Shown here piece after piece: positions 6,686 to 9,839 of a DNA stretch of 9,839 nucleotides. This DNA is from Bacteroidales bacterium UBA5621 (GTDB lineage: Bacteria; Bacteroidota; Bacteroidia; Bacteroidales; VadinHA17): contig DIKJ01000257.1 in NCBI GenBank assembly GCA_002424525.1, positions 1 to 9,839 on the forward strand, written 5' to 3'. The stretch's first letter is position 1; each line of letters opens with the position of its first letter. The position numbers were made by a program, and so were the translations under genes. A model generated the notes under the pieces. It searched no databases and was not told where the DNA came from. It saw nothing but the letters and a program-made list of their open reading frames with translations.

Positions 6686-6837
6686 GAACCAAGAGAGAGA
6701 AAGCGTTGCGCAAAGATATTGAAACGGCTGTTGGTGGTGAGCAGATCATACCGGCGCTGAAGCGTACGCGGAAGCAGTTAATACGACAAATAAAAGAGTT
6801 GATATGGCAACAAGAGGAAAGCCGAGGGCGAATATAG
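6682..6837 (+). CDS. Small basic protein (51 aa) overlapping terS
   Basis: The ATG at 6682 overlaps the preceding stop (ATGA), and the frame stays open to TAG 6835-6837, 34 bases into the terS gene. The protein begins MRTKREKALRKDIE and is very rich in Arg, Lys and Gln with a helical pattern (about residues 25-46, ALKRTRKQLIRQIKELIWQQ), like a small nucleic-acid-binding or protein-contact helix. The gene fills the otherwise empty 118 bases between the 203-aa gene and terS and keeps the chain of coupled overlaps intact, which is the main argument that it is real. Function unknown. Confidence 0.6.
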   Translation: MRTKREKALRKDIETAVGGEQIIPALKRTRKQLIRQIKELIWQQEESRGRI

Positions 6838-7295
6838 ACTGGACCAGGGTTGATGAGATGGCCCGGGCACACGTTAACATCACGGCCATTGCAAGGATCC
6901 TGAACATTAATAAAATTACTCTTGCCTCTGCCATTGAGCGTGAGTTCGGGCTGCGGGCATCACATTACCTGCAGGAACGCAAGGAAGAGGGCACGGGACT
7001 GATGAGAGAGGCGATCTATCGTGCTGGCATTGAGGGCAATATCATTGCTCAGATCTTCTGGCTCAAAAACCGTGACGGCTGGGCTGATAAAGCCCTGGTG
7101 CAGCATGAAGTCTTACCTCCGGTACAATTACAACTCCCTCCTGGTGTTGATGAGAAAAGCACTAAGATGGTTATGGAATTTTTCAATACAGATGATGATG
7201 GAGATAAAGGTAACGAACGTATTCACGAGGATTTTAGAAGCTTACCTCGCCGGGAAGAGACTGATAATTCTTCAGGGCGGGCAGGGTTCGAGTAA
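6804..7295 (+). CDS. terS: Terminase small subunit
   Basis: This 163-aa protein should recognise the element's packaging site and load DNA onto the large terminase. Residues 12-48 form an HTH (NITAIARILNINKITLASAI). Residues 50-92 are helical and contain AGIEGNIIAQIFWLKNRDGW, a signature seen in small terminases of Bacteroidota and other phages. The C-terminal tail (about 130-163) is acidic, disordered-looking and overlaps terL. Having its own TerS is the classic way a satellite redirects packaging to its own DNA. ATG 6804 is favoured because the HTH begins shortly after it; it lies inside the 51-aa gene, so translation is probably coupled. Confidence 0.85.
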   Translation: MATRGKPRANIDWTRVDEMARAHVNITAIARILNINKITLASAIEREFGLRASHYLQERKEEGTGLMREAIYRAGIEGNIIAQIFWLKNRDGWADKALVQHEVLPPVQLQLPPGVDEKSTKMVMEFFNTDDDGDKGNERIHEDFRSLPRREETDNSSGRAGFE

Positions 7296-8355
7296 GACTT
7301 ACAGCATCCTGCAGTTTATTGCGGGGCTATGTATGAAGAAACGACTGCTCGTCTCTATATGTTCCTATGGATTGCCTCATCTGAAGGCCGGGTGTATGCG
7401 AAGTTGGGAACAGATACTTGAGTCGAGAGGATTTAACGTTGCTGATCTTCGGAATAAAACAGAGAACACTTATCAGGTTGGGGAGAGTGTTGTCGAGTTC
7501 TTTGGTATTGAGGGTAACCTGCCGCGGGCGCAAGGTACTCGCAGGGACGTATTGTTCATTAATGAATGTAATAGGAACATCACAGGTGATGTTTATAAGT
7601 CACTGGCGGACCGATCCGGGCTTGTGTTTCTGGATTATAACCCCTGGCTTGCCGGCTGGGTACAGGATTTGATGAAAAACTTCCCTGATACTTTTGAACT
7701 GATCCATTCCACGTATAAGGATAACCCGTTTCTGAGCGATATTGAAAGGCGGGAGATAGAGAAGTATCGGGATAAGCCGGAGTATGAAAATTACTGGAGG
7801 GTTTATGGACTTGGTGAACTGGGTAGTCTGGCCGGTGCGATCCTGCCGAACTGGACCTATGGAGAGTTTGATACTTCATTGCCGGTTGCCTACGGTCTGG
7901 ACTTTGGGTTCCGGGATCAGGATGCAATGGTCAAGGTCGCTCTTGATACCAAGCGTCAGATTATTTATGGTGACGAAAAGATCTTTAAGTCCGGGAATTC
8001 AACAGACCAGCTCCGGCAGCTTATAGCCTTCCATTGCAGCGCGAAGGATTTGATTGTCGCTGACTGTGCCAATCCGAGAACAATAGATGAGCTGAAGCGA
8101 TATTTCAACATTAAGCCTGTGAGCAAGGGCAAGGGATCTGTGGCGGAGACATTAAAGGTGATGCAGGATTACCGGATAGTGATAACAGAAGATTCCCGGA
8201 ACCTTGAAAAGGAGCTGAACAATTACTGCTGGCACGATAAGCGGTCTGGCATTCCGATTGATGCGTTCAATCATTTGATTGACGGGATCCGGTACGTTTT
8301 CATGCATTTTGTGAGCGCAAGGCAGATAAGTCATCAGAGATGGTATTTAAGATAA
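7198..8355 (+). CDS. terL: Terminase large subunit (ATPase-nuclease)
   Basis: This 385-aa packaging motor (Terminase_3/PBSX-like) has an N-terminal ATPase with Walker A GGQGSSKT (27-34, Lys33) and Walker B VLFINE with catalytic Glu123, followed by a coupling-like segment ending in DYNP. The C-terminal RNase H-like nuclease shows Asp235 (GLDFGF), Asp289 (IVADCA) and Asp362 (HLIDGIRY), so both activities look intact. The start is chosen at the last of three consecutive ATGs (7192, 7195, 7198), because MEIKVTNVF is the usual opening of this family; a frame extension back to 7021 encodes unrelated sequence inside terS. It overlaps terS by about 98 bases. No portal gene follows, which is unusual for a phage. 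Confidence 0.92.
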   Translation: MEIKVTNVFTRILEAYLAGKRLIILQGGQGSSKTYSILQFIAGLCMKKRLLVSICSYGLPHLKAGCMRSWEQILESRGFNVADLRNKTENTYQVGESVVEFFGIEGNLPRAQGTRRDVLFINECNRNITGDVYKSLADRSGLVFLDYNPWLAGWVQDLMKNFPDTFELIHSTYKDNPFLSDIERREIEKYRDKPEYENYWRVYGLGELGSLAGAILPNWTYGEFDTSLPVAYGLDFGFRDQDAMVKVALDTKRQIIYGDEKIFKSGNSTDQLRQLIAFHCSAKDLIVADCANPRTIDELKRYFNIKPVSKGKGSVAETLKVMQDYRIVITEDSRNLEKELNNYCWHDKRSGIPIDAFNHLIDGIRYVFMHFVSARQISHQRWYLR

Positions 8356-8373
8356 TTTTTTCCCTTGGTGGGG

Positions 8374-8409
8374 AGGGCCGGGGTTGATCGGGAGGTTTGC
8401 CTTGGCCCT
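8374..8409 (+). promoter_or_regulatory. Inverted repeat between terL and the 79-aa gene
   Basis: AGGGCC (8374-8379) and GGCCCT (8404-8409) are perfect inverse copies around a 24-base G-rich spacer, followed by ATTTTAAAA. It could be a weak terminator that attenuates transcription beyond terL, or an mRNA structure upstream of the next start (8427). The long spacer makes a strong terminator unlikely. Confidence 0.3.
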
Positions 8410-8426
8410 ATTTTAAAACTTGAGAG

Positions 8427-8666
8427 ATGAAAAAAAAGATTAGGGACTATTCCCTGGTGAAAAGGGATCCGATTATTGAACGGACCGAACCGGAGCGGAA
8501 GGTAATAACCGGTGACCGGGATATTGATTACAGTTGTTTCAAAAAATCGGCAGCTGAACGGGAGAAATTGAGGCTTGCAAAACTCGGCATTACTCTCCAA
8601 AAGAAGAAATCCCGGCCGGGTAAGGAGCAAAGGCTCCGGCGTGCTTTAAAACGGCAAATGCCATGA
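8427..8666 (+). CDS. Small basic hypothetical protein after terL
   Basis: This is a 79-aa protein starting MKKKIRDYSLVKRDP, with many Lys and Arg (C-terminal half KKKSRPGKEQRLRRALKRQ) and no membrane segment or known family. A GAGAG just before the ATG could serve as a ribosome site. It lies 71 bases after terL, where a phage would normally carry its portal gene, and is followed at once by two terminators, so it is the last gene of the packaging operon. The charge suggests nucleic-acid contact; function is unknown. Confidence 0.65.
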   Translation: MKKKIRDYSLVKRDPIIERTEPERKVITGDRDIDYSCFKKSAAEREKLRLAKLGITLQKKKSRPGKEQRLRRALKRQMP

Positions 8667-8684
8667 GCCTTGTTTTTAGGTTGG

Positions 8685-8715
8685 GAGGAGCTGGCGCGTT
8701 GCTGGCTCCTCTTTT
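8685..8715 (+). terminator. Rho-independent terminator after the packaging operon
   Basis: GAGGAGC (8685-8691) pairs perfectly with GCTCCTC (8705-8711) across a 13-base loop, followed by TTTT. It lies 19 bases after the stop of the 79-aa gene. Confidence 0.75.
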
Positions 8716-8720
8716 AATGA

Positions 8721-8750
8721 AAAAAGTGAGCCACCGCTGACCCACTTTTT
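8721..8750. terminator. Second, bidirectional-looking terminator hairpin
   Basis: AAAAAGTG (8721-8728) and CACTTTTT (8743-8750) form an 8-bp stem, with A-run and T-run on opposite sides so that either strand could terminate. With the preceding hairpin it insulates the packaging operon from the small genes to the right. Confidence 0.65.
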
Positions 8751-8762
8751 AAAACGGAAACA

Positions 8763-8787
8763 AAAGCTACTTACAGGGCAAAGCTAC
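8763..8787. repeat. Twin AAAGCTAC repeats in the 8751-8910 intergenic region
   Basis: AAAGCTAC occurs at 8763-8770 and 8780-8787, 17 bp apart. A third copy, inverted (GTAGCTTT, 2085-2092), lies in the control region of the HTH gene. They may be operator sites for a shared regulator. A weak -7-like box TAAGTTTG follows at 8828-8835 but has no TTG partner at the right distance. Confidence 0.3.
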
Positions 8788-8910
8788 AAATTTTCCGGCA
8801 AGGCATTATCAATTCAAAAAATAGGTTTAAGTTTGTGGTGCTACCAATCATCCTCTTATTGAAAACTGAAGTCTTACTGGGCCGAAACTTGATGCATTAT
8901 TCCTTAGGGG

Positions 8911-9105
8911 ATGATGGTAGCCATCGAGCGGAGGCCCTTTCAGCTTCAAATCATGAACCAAATTTATTATTCCAATGCTCCGGCACCAGTGCCGGTGAAG
9001 ATCCCGTACCTACTTGTCAGGTGGGTTATCTATTCCCCTCGTGGTGATGCTTACGGCACTTTAGCACTCGCAAGGTTACTGTCTGCAAACCTATTCTTAA
9101 ACTGA
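8911..9105 (+). CDS. Small hypothetical protein (64 aa, or 50 aa from an inner start)
   Basis: The frame is open from ATG 8911 (and 8914) to TGA 9103-9105; an internal ATG at 8953 would give 50 aa starting MNQIYYSN. The protein has a proline-rich stretch (APAPVPVKIP) followed by moderately hydrophobic sequence, not clearly a membrane segment. I do not recognise it. Support comes from its close spacing to the next ORF (5 bases) and its being alone between terminators. Another open frame (8835-9047) overlaps it and cannot be fully excluded. Confidence 0.4.
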   Translation: MMVAIERRPFQLQIMNQIYYSNAPAPVPVKIPYLLVRWVIYSPRGDAYGTLALARLLSANLFLN

Positions 9106-9110
9106 AGGCT

Positions 9111-9254
9111 ATGGAGACATTGCCGTGTATCATTGTCGGCCTGATGACTGCCCTGTGGCTGTTCATCATTGTCGGCTTAGTCTGTTGCCACGTTTGCCAG
9201 CAACGGGAGCGGAGGCGACTGAGACGGATCCATGCCAGTTACTTCAGACAATGA
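9111..9254 (+). CDS. Small single-pass membrane protein (47 aa)
   Basis: ATG 9111 opens a frame ending at TGA 9252-9254. Residues 6-26 are strongly hydrophobic (CIIVGLMTALWLFIIVGLVC), a clear membrane helix, followed by an Arg-rich tail (QQRERRRLRRIH), which by the positive-inside rule would lie in the cytoplasm. Four cysteines occur at 6, 25, 26 and 29. It overlaps the next ORF by 23 bases in another frame. Small overlapping membrane proteins in phages are often holins, spanins or superinfection-exclusion factors, but there is no lipobox or lysis enzyme here, so function is open. Confidence 0.55.
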   Translation: METLPCIIVGLMTALWLFIIVGLVCCHVCQQRERRRLRRIHASYFRQ

Positions 9255-9369
9255 CATGGGACACATACCAAGCGGTGAACCTGAAAAGGATGGCTGGCGG
9301 GACTATGTGTTCTATGTCGTCATGATTGGCCTGCTCATCTTTGCCTATGTTGCGGCGAAGTATCTCTAA
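9232..9369 (+). CDS. Small single-pass membrane protein (45 aa) with C-terminal anchor
   Basis: ATG 9232 lies inside the previous ORF, and the frame ends at TAA 9367-9369. The N-terminal half is polar and acidic (SDNDMGHIPSGEPEKDGW). Residues 25-43 are hydrophobic (VFYVVMIGLLIFAYVAA), ending in KYL, so it looks like a C-terminally anchored membrane protein. It forms an overlapping pair with the previous ORF; opposite charge of their soluble parts (Arg-rich against acidic) suggests they could contact each other. A terminator follows at 9441. Confidence 0.5.
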   Translation: MPVTSDNDMGHIPSGEPEKDGWRDYVFYVVMIGLLIFAYVAAKYL

Positions 9370-9440
9370 AGAGGGGTATCACACTATCGCTCACATTGAG
9401 ATCGTGTCTTAAATCGCCTTATTCGAGGTCAGTATTAAAG

Positions 9441-9464
9441 AGCCACTTCAAATGTGGCTTTTTT
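9441..9464 (+). terminator. Rho-independent terminator after the small membrane-protein genes
   Basis: AGCCAC (9441-9446) and GTGGCT (9454-9459) form a perfect 6-bp stem with a 7-base loop, running straight into TTTTTT. It lies 72 bases after the last ORF. Confidence 0.8.
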
Positions 9465-9594
9465 ATTGCCTGCCGTGTTATAGGTGTACGCATGGTGTAC
9501 GCATGGTGTTGTCAACTATCCTGGCACTGGTCCGGTATTACATTTGTTACATTCCTGGAATGAGCTTGAGATCCGCGCGGCTTTTTTATTGCCT
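9456..9594. repeat. 16-bp direct repeat GGCTTTTTTATTGCCT at both ends of a 139-base segment
   Basis: The exact 16-mer occurs at 9456-9471, where it forms the end of the terminator, and again at 9579-9594 after CCGCG. It suggests duplication or recombination of a terminator end. The segment between has no convincing ORF and might be a small RNA ending at the second T-run, but no promoter is evident. Confidence 0.55.
9483..9509. repeat. 11-bp tandem repeat GGTGTACGCAT (about 2.5 copies)
   Basis: Perfect copies lie at 9483-9493 and 9494-9504, with a partial third (GGTGT, 9505-9509). The 11-bp period is close to one helical turn. It is non-coding and may be a protein-binding array or simple slippage. 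Confidence 0.6.
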
Positions 9595-9674
9595 CTGAAG
9601 GTATCAATGAACCGAAAAAATGATTAAATTTATACTGCAGTTCTTAAAGATCCCTGACTACAACAGGGAGGGAG

Positions 9675-9715
9675 AGGCGCGAGGTTCGTCCACGAGACCG
9701 GCGCTTCTTTTTTTT
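9675..9715 (+). terminator. Rho-independent terminator near the right end
   Basis: AGGCGC (9675-9680) pairs with GCGCTT (9701-9706) with one G-U pair. The interior GGTTCG/CGAGACC pairs further around a TCCA loop. A run of eight T follows (9708-9715). It would block transcription leaving the element toward the tRNA. The stretch 9370-9839 has no gene I can support other than the tRNA end. Confidence 0.75.
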
Positions 9716-9747
9716 GTGTGCAGCTGTTAATTATTATCAGATAAAGT

Positions 9748-9765
9748 ATGCAAAAGAAATGCAAA
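9748..9765. repeat. Two ATGCAAA copies near the right end: candidate arm-type sites
   Basis: ATGCAAA (inverse of TTTGCAT) lies at 9748-9754 and 9759-9765, 11 bp apart. The 9-mer GTATGCAAA at 9746-9754 is identical to 143-151 at the other end of the element. Sites of one sequence on both sides of the att core are what a tyrosine integrase with arm sites needs. Confidence 0.55.
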
Positions 9766-9772
9766 CAGAGAA

Positions 9773-9804
9773 ATAAAAAAGGAGCCAGATTGCTCTAACT
9801 CCTT
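9773..9804 (-). terminator. Terminator of the tRNA gene, minus strand
   Basis: On the minus strand AAGGAG (9804-9799) pairs with CTCCTT (9784-9779), with an inner AGA/TCT pair around GCAA, followed by a T-rich tract (9780-9773). It lies directly after the tRNA 3' end, so the element carries both the tRNA 3' end and a terminator for it. Confidence 0.7.
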
Positions 9805-9815
9805 GATTTTCTTCG

Positions 9816-9839
9816 TGATTCCGCCGCGACTCGAACGCG
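9816..9839 (-). tRNA. Partial tRNA-Arg(UCU), 3' end (T-loop to discriminator base)
   Basis: On the minus strand: last T-stem bases CGCG, T-loop TTCGAGT, T-stem CGCGG, acceptor strand CGGAATC and discriminator A at 9816; CCA is not encoded. The gene is cut by the window end. Joining the window start over the shared ACGCG adds the first T-stem bases, variable region and anticodon loop (TCT). On integration this half would complete the host tRNA, as for elements inserted at a tRNA 3' end. Confidence 0.8.

Larger units (their letters stand above)
1..9839. mobile_element. Putative complete phage satellite (PICI-like island), Bacteroidota
   Basis: The gene order is integrase, HTH excisionase-type protein, VRR-NUC nuclease, primase-helicase, iteron origin, unknown small genes, terS, terL. 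The ends are split halves of one tRNA-Arg att sequence. All protein genes are on one strand. No portal, major capsid, protease, tail or endolysin gene can be recognised, and no conjugation gene (relaxase, coupling protein, Tra) either. Known satellites are about 5-20 kb, use tRNA or similar att sites, replicate with their own primase or helicase, and usurp helper capsids. The match to that class is an inference. Alternatives are a decayed prophage remnant, which the intact overlapping operons argue against, or a small plasmid-like phage genome missing its structural genes. Confidence 0.72.

Noticed and set aside
7021..7197. Upstream extension of the terL frame from GTG 7021
   Set aside because: It lies wholly inside terS in another frame, and its product does not resemble terminase; family proteins begin like MEIKVTNVF at 7198.
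8835..9047. Open frame starting with GTG, hydrophobic N-terminus
   Set aside because: It overlaps the 8911-9105 frame, has only a non-ATG start on top of the -7-like box, and does not couple to the following membrane-protein ORFs; kept only as an alternative.
9125..9325. 66-aa open frame across the two membrane-protein ORFs
   Set aside because: Its product is Cys-, His- and Thr-rich nonsense-like sequence in a third frame; the two frames with membrane helices are more plausible.
9483..9509. Possible CRISPR-like array in the tandem GGTGTACGCAT repeat
   Set aside because: The copies are directly adjacent with no spacers, the unit is only 11 bp and there are no cas genes.
9620..9730. Short ORF MIKFILQFLKIPDY and following
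   Set aside because: Its second half is encoded by the 9675-9715 terminator hairpin and T-run, so it is unlikely to be a gene.

Overview
The window reads as one complete small mobile element of a Bacteroidota bacterium, most likely a phage satellite (a PICI-like island) rather than a full prophage. Bacteroidota is suggested by the integrase type, by the BT4734/VirE-N primase fused to a helicase, by the scarcity of Shine-Dalgarno sites, and by promoters of the TTG-N19/21-TAnnTTTG type. The two window ends are halves of one tRNA-Arg(UCU) sequence on the minus strand and share the 5-mer ACGCG. Joining them on that 5-mer rebuilds a perfect T-arm. The window is therefore either a circular form opened inside its attachment site or an integrated copy cut at its att repeats.

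Layout, with all protein genes on the plus strand. (1) 1-176: half of the att site, phased TTTGTAT repeats and the integrase promoter. (2) 177-2040: tyrosine integrase and an unknown 193-aa gene. (3) 2112-4959: tightly overlapping operon of an AlpA/excisionase-type HTH protein, a VRR-NUC-like nuclease and a 688-aa primase-helicase. (4) 4929-5179: eleven TGTCAAA-type iterons in two groups flanking an AT-rich stretch, read here as the replication origin. (5) 5310-8666: a promoter, then small and unknown proteins (52, 175, 203 and 51 aa), terminase small subunit, terminase large subunit and a 79-aa basic protein, closed by two terminators. (6) 8911-9369: three small ORFs, two of them overlapping and each with one predicted membrane segment. 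(7) 9370-9839: terminators, short repeats, further TTTGCAT sites and the 3' end of the tRNA.

How it may work together (inference): the integrase inserts the element at the 3' end of tRNA-Arg, with the HTH protein as excision factor or regulator. The primase-helicase replicates the excised circle from the iteron origin. The element's own TerS and TerL select and pump its DNA. No portal, capsid, scaffold, protease, tail or typical lysis gene is recognisable, so particles would have to come from a helper phage. The unknown genes between the origin and terS lie where other satellites keep capsid-redirection or helper-interference genes. No CI-like repressor or minus-strand regulator is visible.
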